Shown here piece after piece: positions 35,066-45,959 of a stretch of 64,000 bases of DNA. Source of the stretch: JALOLG01 sp963776935 (GTDB taxonomy: Bacteria > Actinomycetota > Acidimicrobiia > Acidimicrobiales > Ilumatobacteraceae); the NCBI GenBank assembly GCA_963776935.1, contig CAVZOP010000015.1:124001-188000 (forward strand). The letters are read 5' to 3'. The translations under genes and the position numbers were made by a program. A model generated the notes under the pieces. The model saw only the letters and a list, made by a program, of their open reading frames with translations. It ran no database searches and had not been told where the DNA came from. Position 1 is the stretch's first letter; each line of letters begins with the position of its first letter.

Positions 35066-37114
35066 TCAGCGCAGGAAGGCGGCGGCCACGCCGGCGTCCA
35101 CGGGGATGTGCAGTCCGGTCGTCAGCGACAGCTCGCCGGCGGTCAGCGCGAACACGGCGGCGGCGACGTGCTCGGGAAGGACCTCGCGCTTGAGCAGTGT
35201 GCGTTGCGCGTAGAAGGCTCCGAGCTCCTCCTCCGGGACGCCGTAGACCGCGGCACGCTGGGCGCCCCACCCCTTGGCGAAGATCCCCGACCCACGCACG
35301 ACACCGTCGGGGTTGATGCCGTTGACGCGGATGCCGTGCTCGCCGAGCTCGGCGGCCAGCAGCCGAACCTGGTGGGCCTGGTCGGCCTTCGCCGCGCCGT
35401 AGGCGACGTTGTTCGGTCCGGCGAAGAACGCGTTCTTGCTCGAGATGTAGACGATGTCGCCGCCCATGCCCTGGTCGATCATCAGCCGCGTGGCCTCGCG
35501 TGAGACGAGGAACGAGCCCTTGGCCATCACGTCGTGTTGGACGTCCCAGTCGCTCTCGGTCGTGTCGAGCAACGCCTTCGAGATCGACAACCCGGCGTTG
35601 TTGACCACCAGATCGACGCCGCCGAAGGCGAGCGCTGCCGCGGCAACCGCCGCCGCGACCTGCTCCGCGTCCGTGACGTCGACTGTCACCCCGACGGCGA
35701 CGTCCGTGTTCCCGATCTCGCCGGCGACCGTAGCCGCCGAGTCGGCATCGACGTCGGCGACCACGACACACGCCCCCTCGGCAGCAAGGCGACGGGCGAT
35801 CGCCCGCCCGATTCCGGACCCGGCGCCGGTGACGAGCGCGACCCGCGTGGCCAGTGGCTTCGGCCTCGGGAGCCGCTGCAGCTTCGCCTCCTCGAGACCC
35901 CAGTACTCGATGCGGAACTTCTCGGCCTCGGGGATCGGCGCGTACGTCGACACGGACTCGGCGCCGCGCATCACGTTGATGGCGTTGACGTAGAACTCGG
36001 CCGCAACTCGAGCGGTCTGCTTGTTGGCGCCGAACGAGAACATCCCGACGCCCGGCACGAGCACGATGGCCGGATCTGCCCCGCGGATCGCGGGCGAATC
36101 GGGCTCGGCGTGGCGCTCGTAGTAGGCGCGGTAGTCGTCGCGATACGCCTGATGGAGCTCGCGCAACCGCGCCACCGCCTCGTCGAGCGGCACGGTGGCG
36201 GGGACGTCGAGCACGAGTGGGCGGACCTTGGTGCGAAGGAAGTGGTCCGGGCACGACGTACCGAGCCCCGCCAAGCGGGCGAGCTTCTCCCGCGCGCAGA
36301 AGTCGAGGACCGCGTCGGCATCGGTGAAGTGGCCGACCTGGGCGTGATCCGTCGAGGCGAGGCCGCGGATGATCGGCGCCAGGACGGCCGCACGAGCTCG
36401 CCGTTGCTCGTCGGGGAGGGGCTCGAACCCGGCGACGACCGACCCGAAAGGCTCCGGGATGCCACGGGTCGCGAGGAACGCCTCCGCGGTGCGGATGATC
36501 TCGAGCGAATTGGCTTCGCACGCATCACTGGTGTCGCCCCACGCCGTGATGCCGTGGCCGCCGAGGATGACGCCGATGGCCTGCGGGTTGGTGTCCTTGA
36601 CCGCCGCGATCTCGAGGCCGAGCTGGAACCCCGGACGCCGCCACGGCACCCACACGACGCGATCGCCGAAGCACTCCTTCGTCAGCGCCTCACCGTCGAC
36701 CGCCGTGGCGAGGGCGATCCCGGAGTCGGGATGGAGGTGGTCGACGTGATCCGTGTCGACGAGGCCGTGCATCGCGGTGTCGATCGACGGCGCCGCGCCG
36801 CCCCGGCCGTGGAGGCAGTAGTCGAATGCGGCGACCATCTCGTCCTCCCGGTCGACACCGGGGTACACGTCGACGAGCGCCCGGACGCGATCGAGCCGGA
36901 GCACCGCCAACCCCTCCGGCTTCAACGTGCCGAGGTCACCGCCGGATCCCTTCACCCACAGCAGCTCGACCGGTTGATCGGTCACCGGATCGATGTCGTG
37001 CCCCTTCGCCGATGTGTTCCCGCCGGCGTAGTTCGTGTTGCGCGGGTCGGCGCCCAACCGGTTCGACCGGCCGATCAACTGCTCGACGGTCGCCGAAGCC
37101 TCGGTCCCGGTCAT
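35066..37114 (-). CDS. rhaEW: Bifunctional rhamnulose-1-phosphate aldolase/lactaldehyde dehydrogenase
   Basis: A 682-residue fusion. Residues 1-410 are a class II aldolase/adducin-like domain with metal-binding His residues (VDHLHPDSGIAL and LGGHGITAWG). Residues 425-682 are an SDR (VTGAGSGIGRAIARRLA, NNAGLSISKA and the YGAAK catalytic pair). This fusion cleaves rhamnulose 1-phosphate to dihydroxyacetone phosphate and lactaldehyde and oxidises the latter, so no separate aldolase gene is needed. Confidence 0.93.
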   Translation of the reverse strand: MTGTEASATVEQLIGRSNRLGADPRNTNYAGGNTSAKGHDIDPVTDQPVELLWVKGSGGDLGTLKPEGLAVLRLDRVRALVDVYPGVDREDEMVAAFDYCLHGRGGAAPSIDTAMHGLVDTDHVDHLHPDSGIALATAVDGEALTKECFGDRVVWVPWRRPGFQLGLEIAAVKDTNPQAIGVILGGHGITAWGDTSDACEANSLEIIRTAEAFLATRGIPEPFGSVVAGFEPLPDEQRRARAAVLAPIIRGLASTDHAQVGHFTDADAVLDFCAREKLARLAGLGTSCPDHFLRTKVRPLVLDVPATVPLDEAVARLRELHQAYRDDYRAYYERHAEPDSPAIRGADPAIVLVPGVGMFSFGANKQTARVAAEFYVNAINVMRGAESVSTYAPIPEAEKFRIEYWGLEEAKLQRLPRPKPLATRVALVTGAGSGIGRAIARRLAAEGACVVVADVDADSAATVAGEIGNTDVAVGVTVDVTDAEQVAAAVAAAALAFGGVDLVVNNAGLSISKALLDTTESDWDVQHDVMAKGSFLVSREATRLMIDQGMGGDIVYISSKNAFFAGPNNVAYGAAKADQAHQVRLLAAELGEHGIRVNGINPDGVVRGSGIFAKGWGAQRAAVYGVPEEELGAFYAQRTLLKREVLPEHVAAAVFALTAGELSLTTGLHIPVDAGVAAAFLR

Positions 37115-37202
37115 TGGTCCACCATGTCACCGGTGCGAGCGACGAGGCGCCAGCCGAGGAGCGGCCAGCAACGGCCTGCGTGGCCGGGGAACGCAATGAT
37201 GG

Positions 37203-38369
37203 TCATGCGCCCCAACCCGCCTGGGCGCCGCCGACACGCTCGGTGCAGATCGTCTCGTAGTACCCCGAGCGCTGGTAGGCGGCCACCGGGTCGGGATCGA
37301 GGCCCATGCCCGAGCGGATCTCGCCCAGCAGCGGCCGGATGTCGGTCGCGTAGGCATCCATCAGCACCGCGTTGGCCCCGAGCACGTCGCCGGCGGCCTG
37401 CGCAGCGGCGAGCGCCTCGGCATCGACGAGCAACGCCTTGGCCGTCGCCTCCTGGACGTTCATCACGGAACGGATCTGGCCGGCGATCTTGGGTTCGATG
37501 TTGTGGCACTGATCGAGCATGAACGCGACGCCGGTGCTCGGATCGAGCCCGCCGCCCCTGCGCACCTCCCACATGATCCGGAACAGCTGGAACGGGTCGG
37601 CGGCACCGGCCATCAGGTCGTCGTCGGCGTAGAACCGGGAGTTGAAGTCGAACCCGCCGAGCTTGCCCGCTCGGAGCAGGACGGCGACGATGAACTCGAT
37701 GTTCGTCCCCGGCGCGTGGTGCCCGGTGTCGATGACGACCTGTGCCTTCGGCCCGAGGGCGATGCAGTGGGCGTAGGCCGTGCCCCAGTCGGGCACATCC
37801 ATCGTGTAGAACGCGGGCTCGAACAGCTTGTACTCGAGCAGGAAGCGCTGATCGTCGCCGAGCCGCGCGTAGACCTCGGCCAGCGCCTCCGCCAGCCGAT
37901 CCTGCCGCGCCGCGATGTCGTCCTGGCCGGGATAGTTGGTGCCGTCGGAGAACCACAGCTTCAGATCGTGCGACCCGGTGGCGTCCATCACGTCGACACA
38001 GTCCAACAGGTGGTCGGTGGCTTTGCGCCGCACCCGGGGGTCGGGATGAGTCACCGACCCGAGCATGTAGTCGTCGTCCTGGAAGACGTTGGAGTTGATG
38101 ACGCCGATGCGCACGCCGACGTCGGCCGCGTGCTTGGCGAGGTCGCCGTAGTCGTCGACGCGGTCCCAAGGAATGTGCAACGCGACACTCGGAGCGACGC
38201 CGGTGAACCTGTGCACCTGGGCGGCGTCGGCGATCTTCTCGTACGGGTCGCGAGGCACGCCTTTCTGGGCGAAGACCTTGAATCGGGTGCCGGAGTTTCC
38301 GAACGCCCACGAGGGCAGCTCGATGCTGAGATCACGGACACCAGCCGCCACCTGTGAATCGGTTGTCAT
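37203..38369 (-). CDS. rhaI: L-rhamnose isomerase
   Basis: A 388-residue TIM-barrel sugar isomerase of the Pseudomonas/Rhizobium type (not the E. coli RhaA type). Key segments: ALHIPWDRVDDYGDLAKHA, HDLKLWFSDGTNYPGQDD, VVIDTGHHAPGTN and FDFNSRFYADDDLM, which supply metal-binding Glu/Asp/His. It converts L-rhamnose to L-rhamnulose. Start chosen at 38369 because GAGGAGCGAG is correctly spaced upstream; an in-frame ATG lies at 38390. Confidence 0.92.
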   Translation of the reverse strand: MTTDSQVAAGVRDLSIELPSWAFGNSGTRFKVFAQKGVPRDPYEKIADAAQVHRFTGVAPSVALHIPWDRVDDYGDLAKHAADVGVRIGVINSNVFQDDDYMLGSVTHPDPRVRRKATDHLLDCVDVMDATGSHDLKLWFSDGTNYPGQDDIAARQDRLAEALAEVYARLGDDQRFLLEYKLFEPAFYTMDVPDWGTAYAHCIALGPKAQVVIDTGHHAPGTNIEFIVAVLLRAGKLGGFDFNSRFYADDDLMAGAADPFQLFRIMWEVRRGGGLDPSTGVAFMLDQCHNIEPKIAGQIRSVMNVQEATAKALLVDAEALAAAQAAGDVLGANAVLMDAYATDIRPLLGEIRSGMGLDPDPVAAYQRSGYYETICTERVGGAQAGWGA

Positions 38370-38422
38370 GATTTTCTCGCTCCTCGTCATCGCAGCTCTT
38401 GGCGTCGTCGCAGGTCATCTCG

Positions 38423-38486
38423 TCAAGCAAGGTGGAACACCCATCAAGGCAAGGGTGGAACACCCCATCAAGCAAGGTGGAAGACC
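38423..38486. repeat. Tandem copies of the rhaM 3' end
   Basis: Three imperfect units of 19-24 bp (38423, 38444 and 38468) sharing TCAAG-CAAGG-TGGAA. The third unit is the last codons and stop of rhaM on the minus strand; the other two repeat it in the rhaM-rhaI spacer. Confidence 0.7.
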
Positions 38487-38806
38487 TCGTCGAGCTCCCG
38501 CATCTGCTGGTCGGCCGGCGCGTCGCCGGTTGCGAAGTAGGGGCCCATCAACGCCTGCCAGCGCTCGTTGACGGGTTCGTTCTGCATTGCCGTGACGGCA
38601 TCGTCAAGGGTCCCGGTTGTCTCGAAGTAGCCGAACAGGCTGCCGTCGTCGTCGAGGAACAACGAGTAATTGTGCCAACCGCAACGACGGAGTGCTTCGA
38701 GCATCTCCGGCCACACCGTGGTGTGATGGGCACGGTACTCGTCGATCAGTTCAGGGCGGACCTGCAACCGGAAACCGATCCGCCTCGTCGGGGTGTGTTC
38801 GGTCAT
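38468..38806 (-). CDS. rhaM: L-rhamnose mutarotase
   Basis: A 112-residue RhaM/YiiL-type protein interconverting alpha and beta anomers of L-rhamnose. It shows RIGFRLQVRPELIDEYRAHH with the conserved His, PEMLEALRRCGWHNYSLFLD, LFGYFET, and the short C-terminal helix. It lies between the transporter and isomerase genes of the rha operon. Confidence 0.92.
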   Translation of the reverse strand: MTEHTPTRRIGFRLQVRPELIDEYRAHHTTVWPEMLEALRRCGWHNYSLFLDDDGSLFGYFETTGTLDDAVTAMQNEPVNERWQALMGPYFATGDAPADQQMRELDEVFHLA

Positions 38807-38870
38807 GGTGGTTCGACCTCGGCCGCGGAACCCGCATCGGACGCGGGTTCCACGGTCGCGGGTGACGTGG

Positions 38871-40031
38871 TCAGCCCACGTTGGTTTCGTCGTAGACGGT
38901 GAACGGTCCCATCACGATCCGCAGCCCAGCGTCGCGGGTCGGGTCCTTCTCGATGGTGTACTCACCCATCCGGCCCGCCGTGAAGGTGGCACCTTCCTCG
39001 GCGACGAACTCGCCCGTCGCCAACCCGTGGGCAGCGAAGAACGTGACGTATCCGAGATCGACGAAGCTCCAGAGCGCGAACTGCGGGGCACAGCCGTTCT
39101 CGGTGTACGAGCGCATCTCGTCGGGCAGGCCGAGGCCCGAAACCTTGACCGTCTCGCACAGACCTTCGTCCTGCATGGCCTTCGCCGCGGCGGCGATGCC
39201 GACCGTGGTCGGCGCCATGATCAGCTTCAGGTCGGGGTGAGCATCGATCAGGGCGAGCGCCTGGTTGTAGGACTCGTCGGCGTCGTCGTTGCCGTAGACC
39301 GTGTCGACGAGTTGCAGCGACGCGTACTCGGGCTCGGTCAGAACCTCCTCGAGCGAAGCGATCCAGGCGTTCTGGTTCGCCGCGTCGGGTGATGCCGACA
39401 AGATCGCGAACTCGCCACCCGAGTCGCCCAGGATCGATACGGCCATGTCGGCCATCACCGTGCCGGTCTCGTCGAAGTCGACCTGTGCCACGAACAGGCT
39501 CTCGCCGGCTCCGGACGGGATCGGCGAGTCCCAGCTGACGACGGCGATGCCGGCCTCGGCCGCGGCTTCGACCGCCGGCTCGATCTGATCGCCGGCATTG
39601 TTCGACACCATGATCGCGTTCACACCCTGGGTCACCGCGTTGGTGACGAACTCGACCTGGCCGGTGCTGTCGGTGCACGACGCGGGTCCCACGAACTCGG
39701 CCTCGGCGACGCCGAGCTCACCAGCTGCTTCGATTGCCCCCTCGTTGGCCTGGTCGAATACGGCGATTCCGGTGCACTTGGGCAGAAGGATGCTGGAGAA
39801 GTCGCCCGCCGGCGCGTCGGTGTCGGCGTCGGTGCCGGTCGGCGCGTCGGTTGCCGCCGGAGCATCGGTCGCCGCCGGAGCGTCAGTTGCCGCCGGAGCA
39901 TCGGTTGCCGCCGGCGCGTCGGTCGCCGCCGGAGCGGTCGTGTCGCTGGATTCCGCATCATCGTCACCGCAACCGGCGGCGATGAGCGCGAGCGCTGCCA
40001 CGAGGGCGGCGGTCGTTCTGGTGAGCTTCAT
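38871..40031 (-). CDS. rhaS: Rhamnose ABC substrate-binding lipoprotein
   Basis: A 386-residue type-1 periplasmic-binding protein (ribose/rhamnose class). Signal peptide MKLTRTTAALVAALALIAAG with lipobox Cys at 21, then a 50-residue linker containing five PAATDA-like repeats, then the binding domain (CTGIAVFDQANEGAIEAAGE, VNAIMVSNNAGDQIEPAVE, VVSWDSPIP, VSGLGLPDEMRSY). It delivers sugar to the two permeases encoded upstream in the same operon. Confidence 0.92.
   Translation of the reverse strand: MKLTRTTAALVAALALIAAGCGDDDAESSDTTAPAATDAPAATDAPAATDAPAATDAPAATDAPTGTDADTDAPAGDFSSILLPKCTGIAVFDQANEGAIEAAGELGVAEAEFVGPASCTDSTGQVEFVTNAVTQGVNAIMVSNNAGDQIEPAVEAAAEAGIAVVSWDSPIPSGAGESLFVAQVDFDETGTVMADMAVSILGDSGGEFAILSASPDAANQNAWIASLEEVLTEPEYASLQLVDTVYGNDDADESYNQALALIDAHPDLKLIMAPTTVGIAAAAKAMQDEGLCETVKVSGLGLPDEMRSYTENGCAPQFALWSFVDLGYVTFFAAHGLATGEFVAEEGATFTAGRMGEYTIEKDPTRDAGLRIVMGPFTVYDETNVG
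39844..39933 (-). repeat. 18-bp tandem repeat in the rhaS linker
   Basis: Five imperfect 18-bp units encoding Ala-Pro-Ala-Ala-Thr-Asp repeats directly after the lipoprotein Cys region. In-frame unit length suggests freely variable linker length. Confidence 0.8.
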
Positions 40032-40083
40032 TGGTTCTCCTCCTGTTGTCCACTGACTTCGTGGTTGTTGCTGAGATCGAGAT

Positions 40084-41103
40084 TCATGACCGCGCGGCCG
40101 CGTTGGCCTGCGGCGGGAGATGCATGCCGGCCGGAACTGGAGTCACCGGGCCGCGGCGCCGCGAACCGAGCCATTCGATGAGGTTCTGGGCGAGTACCGA
40201 GCCGATGAGGATGGCGCCGATCACACCGGTCTGGGCGTTGCCGCCGACGTTGGCGAGCCCGAACCCGTTGCGGAGGTTCAACACGATGAGCACCGCCAGC
40301 AAGACGCCGCTCATGCGACCCGATCCGCCGAAGATGCTGACACCGCCGAGCAGGACGATGGTGATGACCTCGAGCTCGAACCCGTTGGCCATGTCGCCGC
40401 GCACGGTGCCGAGTCGAGCTGCGAACAGGATCCCGGCCAGGCCGGCGACCGTGGACGACACGGTGAAGAGCACGAGCCGGGTGCGTCCGACGTCGACCCC
40501 GGAGTAGCGGGCAACTTCGGAATTGTCGCCGATCACGTAGAGCACGCGCCCGGCGGCGGATCGATGGAGGATCACCCATCCGACGGCCATGAGCACGAAG
40601 AACACGATGAGCGAGAGCGGGAGCGGGCCGAGAATGCTGTCCTGGCCGAGACGGTCGAACCAGCCCGGGAAGTCCCCGATCGAACGGTCTTCGACGAGCA
40701 CGCGCGCGGCACCACGCCATCCGATGAGCCCGGCCAGGGTGACGACGAGGGACGGGAGCCCGAGCCGGGCGACGCACCACCCGTGGATCAATCCCGCGCC
40801 GGCGGCCGCGATCAAGGCGACGACGATCGCCAGCACGAGCGGTACCTCGTGTTCGTGCAACGCGGCGAGCACACTGGCGGACCACGCCATCACGGACGCC
40901 ACGGAGAGGTCGATCTCGCCGGACACGATGACGAACGTCATCGTCACGACCACGATGACCTTCTCGATGTGCAGCTGGAACAGGTTCACGAAGTTGTCGA
41001 CGCCGAGATAGCCGCTGGACTCGGCGATGTTGAACGCGACGGTGCCCAGCAGGATCACCGTCAGCAGCAACTCCCACGTGTATCGACGCGCCCAATCAGC
41101 CAT
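40084..41103 (-). CDS. rhaQ: Rhamnose ABC permease
   Basis: A 339-residue BPD_transp_2 permease with about nine helices. SGEIDLSVASVMAWSASVLA is the conserved SGxIDLSVG-type segment and VITIVLLGGVSIFGGSGRMSG the ATPase-contact loop. It overlaps the 3' end of the first permease gene by 43 bases. RhaP and RhaQ are thought to form a heterodimeric channel. Confidence 0.92.
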   Translation of the reverse strand: MADWARRYTWELLLTVILLGTVAFNIAESSGYLGVDNFVNLFQLHIEKVIVVVTMTFVIVSGEIDLSVASVMAWSASVLAALHEHEVPLVLAIVVALIAAAGAGLIHGWCVARLGLPSLVVTLAGLIGWRGAARVLVEDRSIGDFPGWFDRLGQDSILGPLPLSLIVFFVLMAVGWVILHRSAAGRVLYVIGDNSEVARYSGVDVGRTRLVLFTVSSTVAGLAGILFAARLGTVRGDMANGFELEVITIVLLGGVSIFGGSGRMSGVLLAVLIVLNLRNGFGLANVGGNAQTGVIGAILIGSVLAQNLIEWLGSRRRGPVTPVPAGMHLPPQANAAARS

Positions 41104-42229
41104 CGCCGGTGCCTTGTCCGATTGATCTGGCCTCGGTGATGTGCGCTTCGGTCGCGTCGCACATCGAGCGCTTGCGCCTCGGTCAACGCGTCGGTTCGGG
41201 CGGACGCCCGCAGCCGTCGGCCGACGGTGACGTCGAGCCCGACCGCGAGGAGGATCAACGCGCCAAGGATCGCGTCACGCCAGAACTCGCTGATCTGTTC
41301 CACCCGCACGAGGCTCTGATCGAGCAGCGCGATGAGCACCGCTCCGAGGAACGCGCCCATCACCGTGCCCGACCCGCCGAGCGTGCTGACCCCACCGACG
41401 ACGGCGGCCGCGATCGCGGCGAGCTCGAGACCGGAGCCGGCGGTGACGTTGATCGTGCCGAACCGCCCGACGTACAGGAATCCGGCCAACCCCGCCAGCG
41501 CACCACATGCGACGAAGGCGAGGATCTTGAGGCGCCGATCGTTCAGACCGGCTTGGCGGGCGGCGTCGGGGTTGGAGCCGAGCGCGTACAAGTGACGGCC
41601 ACCGCGCGTGAACTGCAGCGTGAGATGGAGCAGCACCACGATGACCAGCGCAATCGCGAACATCGTTCGCACCTCGTAGCCGGCGATGGTGAACACCGTG
41701 CTGCGAGGCAGGTCGATGAGCCACGTCGGCAACGACCCGGTGGCGATCGTCTGACCGCCGGCATGGCTGGTGAGGACACTGCGGAAGATCGAGAGCGTCC
41801 CGAGCGTGACGATGATCGACGGCACCCTGGCGATCGCAACCAGCACTCCGTTCACGAGCCCGAGGGCCGCCCCGATCGCGACCGCGAAGCCGACGGCCGC
41901 GACGGCCGGGAGTCCCCGGTGGTCGGCCAACAGCTCGGCCGTGAGGTAGGCCGACACGCCGACCGTGGAGCCCACTGACAGATCGATGTTGCGAGTGATG
42001 ATCACCAGCGACTCGCCCGCTGCGAGCAATGCCGTAATGGACACCGCAATGAGGAGACGGCTCACGAATCGGGCGCTCAGGTAGTCGTCGACGACGACGT
42101 TGAACAGCAGGATCGTGATCACGAGCACGGCGACGAGCGAGAGTCCCTTCACCCGTTCCGGCCGCAGCCAGCTGCGGCGTACGGCCGACCGCTGGGGCGC
42201 GGCGACGACGGCCACGTGCGAGACGTTGC

Positions 42230-42233
<4 letters not shown>
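41061..42233 (-). CDS. rhaP: Rhamnose ABC permease
   Basis: A 390-residue permease with ITRNIDLSVGSTVGVSAYL and VVGGVSTLGGSGTVMG. The C-terminal 35 residues (from about RDRSAHH) are Arg-rich and overlap the start of the next permease gene; the conserved part ends earlier, so this extension is unusual and could reflect a missed frame shift. Its start overlaps the ATPase stop by four bases. Confidence 0.9.
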
Positions 42234-43750
<1,517 letters not shown>

Positions 43751-43771
43751 TCGACCCCCTCGGCGGTGTTT

Positions 43772-43783
43772 TGAATCGTTTCA
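43772..43783. promoter_or_regulatory. LacI-type operator before the rha operon
   Basis: TGAATCGTTTCA, matching the palindromic form TGAA-x-CG-x-TTCA also present before the LacI-type regulator gene. It sits 22 bases upstream of the ATPase start codon on the transcribed side. Confidence 0.65.
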
Positions 43784-43906
43784 GACGATAAACGACCGAT
43801 TCGCCGCCTGTCAAGTGAGCGCGCCGATCCACGGACCGCACGCTGGCGTGCGTGGATCGACTGCGAACCGATGAATCGACTCACTCGCGACGTCGTCGCG
43901 ACCGAG

Positions 43907-44569
43907 TCAGGTGAGGACGTAGGGGGCCGCCCGGTGTGGCCTGGCGAATCGCATGTGGAGCGCGATCGCCCCCGCCGAGACGGCCGCGTACGCGCACCAG
44001 AGCGAGGCGAGCCCGTCCATCACGAGCCAGGCGAGGACCGCGACGGCGACGAGATTGGCGAACCCGAAGATCTCGATGTGGCGGTAGCCCGAGAACAGCA
44101 ACGCGCCGCAGACGGCCACGACGTACAGGGCGACGACGACACCACCGTGGCTGATCCGGATCACGTACTCGAGGTGGTATGGATGCTCCACGACGTCGAT
44201 CGGCGCGCTCAGCATCGCCATCAAGAGCGCGATCGTGACGCCGGCGCCCACGGCGACGAACGGAGCCATTCGCCACCGCCGCCGAGCCGTCGGTTCGACA
44301 GCGAGGACGGCGAACGGTACGAACATCGGCAGCACGACGAACGCGATGAGCAAGTAGATCCACAACGCGACCCGTCCGACGGCGTGTGGCACCTGTCCCT
44401 GCAGTCCCCACCACACGAACGCCTCGACGAGTTGATGCGCACCGAGGAGCACGGGCAGCGTCGCCAGCAGGAGATGACTGCTACGCCCGCGGAGGTGCCG
44501 GAACGCGTCGACACCGATGGCGACGACAATGACCCCGCCGACGACGTCAGCCTGCGCCGAGAAGCACAC
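43907..44569 (-). CDS. DUF6629 family membrane protein
   Basis: A 220-residue protein with seven helices. The start GTG at 44569 gives V-CFSAQADVVGGVIVVAIG, the Cys-Phe-Ser-Ala beginning typical of this family, followed by HQLVEAFVWWG and WIYLLIAFVVLPMFVPFA. Function unknown. An upstream ATG at 44584 would add only five residues. Confidence 0.75.
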   Translation of the reverse strand: MCFSAQADVVGGVIVVAIGVDAFRHLRGRSSHLLLATLPVLLGAHQLVEAFVWWGLQGQVPHAVGRVALWIYLLIAFVVLPMFVPFAVLAVEPTARRRWRMAPFVAVGAGVTIALLMAMLSAPIDVVEHPYHLEYVIRISHGGVVVALYVVAVCGALLFSGYRHIEIFGFANLVAVAVLAWLVMDGLASLWCAYAAVSAGAIALHMRFARPHRAAPYVLT

Positions 44570-44714
44570 ACCGCACCGAAGCATCCATGGCGATCGTTCC
44601 CTCGCATCTGAATCACCGGAGGTAGCACGGATCGGGCACTGAGACCCTCGCCACTGCGATGTACGAAAGGTCACCCTACCGGCGAACCGTCGGGGCTGGC
44701 CGGCGACGTCGCGC

Positions 44715-45857
44715 TCAGCGGGACCCCCGGCGTCGCCGCACCACCGCGATCGCGATTCCTCCGAGCGCAGCAATACCGGCGACGACCGACAGCGCGACCA
44801 ACGGTGCGCCTGAACCATCGTCGGCCGAACCATCGTCGGCCGAACCATCGTCGGCCGAACGATCGTCGGCCGAACCATCGTCGGACGTGTCACGCGGCGC
44901 ACTGCGCATCGTCGTGGCAAGCGGCGAGGTCGCCGACGCCTGCGGTGGCGACGCGGTCGTAGTCGTCGTCGTCGTCGGGGTGGTGGTCGTGGTCGTGGTC
45001 GTCGGAGACGTCGCCGGCGCGGTCGTCGGCGTCGTCGTGGCCGGACCGGGCGCGATCGGTGCTGCACAGTCGGCCGTCGTGACGCCGGCCGCGGTTCGAA
45101 TGCCACCCAACACGTGCTGCAGGAACGCCGGTTCAGCCCACGATTCCGCCGTGTGCCCGAGCGCCGTGTACCACGCCCGGCCGCCGTCGTAGTCGTGACA
45201 CCATGCGATGGGGTGGTCGACCGCCATCTGGCTCTCGACGAGGGTGGCGGGATCCACGCTGATGAGCACGTGCACCCTGTCGCGAGGATCGTCACGAAAG
45301 TCGTACCACTCGTCGAAGCGCGGCCACGTGTCGTCCAAGTGAGCCGTCGACTCGTGTGTGCGGTCCTCGACGAGCAACGTCGCATCCTGCGGCTCCGGAT
45401 GGCTGAGGAAGTAGGCGCCGACGAGACCGCCGTACCACGCCCAGTCGTACTCGGTGTCGGCTGCCGAATGGATCCCGACGTAGCCACCGCCGTTACGGAT
45501 GTAACCCTCGAACGCCGCCTGCTGCTCGGGCGTGAGCACATCGCCGGATGTCGACAGGAAGACCACCGCGTCGTAGCCGGCTAGCTGCTCGGCAGTGAAC
45601 GAGGCACCGTCCTCGGTCGCGTCGACTCCGAAGCCGTTGGCGCGACCGAGCTGCTCGATCGCCGCCAGTCCGTCGCCGATGGAGTCGTGGCGGAAACCGC
45701 TGGTCTTCGAGAAGACCAGCACTCGAACCTCGGCCACGGGCACCGCGGCGATACCGCGGGCAGCACCCAGAGTGATGGCACCCAGGGACAACACGCCCAC
45801 CAGGATCCAGCTCACGCCACGAAAGGTCGTAGAAGGCAGTACCGGCAGATGGCCCAT
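44715..45857 (-). CDS. ThuA-domain wall-anchored protein
   Basis: A 380-residue protein: N-terminal signal/anchor (FRGVSWILVGVLSLGAITLG), ThuA-like trehalose-utilisation domain (VLVFSKTSGFRHDSIGDGLA, YDAVVFLSTSGDVLT, YVGIHSAADTEYDWAWYGGL, MAVDHPIAWCHDYDGGRAWY), then a Thr-rich spacer, Asp-Gly-Ser-Ala repeats, and a C-terminal helix plus RRRRG. It is exported and held at the surface; no LPxTG motif is seen. The ThuA fold resembles glutamine amidotransferases; natural substrate here unknown. Confidence 0.85.
   Translation of the reverse strand: MGHLPVLPSTTFRGVSWILVGVLSLGAITLGAARGIAAVPVAEVRVLVFSKTSGFRHDSIGDGLAAIEQLGRANGFGVDATEDGASFTAEQLAGYDAVVFLSTSGDVLTPEQQAAFEGYIRNGGGYVGIHSAADTEYDWAWYGGLVGAYFLSHPEPQDATLLVEDRTHESTAHLDDTWPRFDEWYDFRDDPRDRVHVLISVDPATLVESQMAVDHPIAWCHDYDGGRAWYTALGHTAESWAEPAFLQHVLGGIRTAAGVTTADCAAPIAPGPATTTPTTAPATSPTTTTTTTTPTTTTTTTASPPQASATSPLATTMRSAPRDTSDDGSADDRSADDGSADDGSADDGSGAPLVALSVVAGIAALGGIAIAVVRRRRGSR
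44812..44886 (-). repeat. 15-bp tandem repeat in the ThuA-protein gene
   Basis: Five 15-bp units (unit GAACCATCGTCGGCC on the plus strand) encoding Asp-Asp-Gly-Ser-Ala repeats just before the C-terminal membrane helix. In-frame copy-number variation is possible. Confidence 0.85.
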
Positions 45858-45959
45858 ACTGCCGCGTTCGATGCCGACCCGGGCTCTCGCGGAAGTTGCC
45901 GATTCGCAGATGTCGCCCCGGGTACCTCAAGAAGCGGACGCGACGGCCGATCAAGTGGG

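Noticed and set aside
34641..36521. 626-codon minus-strand frame within the rhamnose operon
   Set aside because: Same strand, wrong frame relative to the bifunctional aldolase/dehydrogenase and kinase; Arg/Gly-rich with no motifs.
37111..38310. 399-codon minus-strand frame over rhaI
   Set aside because: Shifted-frame shadow of the clear isomerase sequence.
39844..39933. 18-bp repeats as possible CRISPR or iteron
   Set aside because: Contiguous coding repeats in the lipoprotein linker; no unique spacers and no replication genes.
44812..44886. Regular 15-bp repeats as a possible CRISPR array
   Set aside because: Units are contiguous without spacers, in frame, and encode a simple Asp-Gly-Ser-Ala linker; no cas genes nearby.
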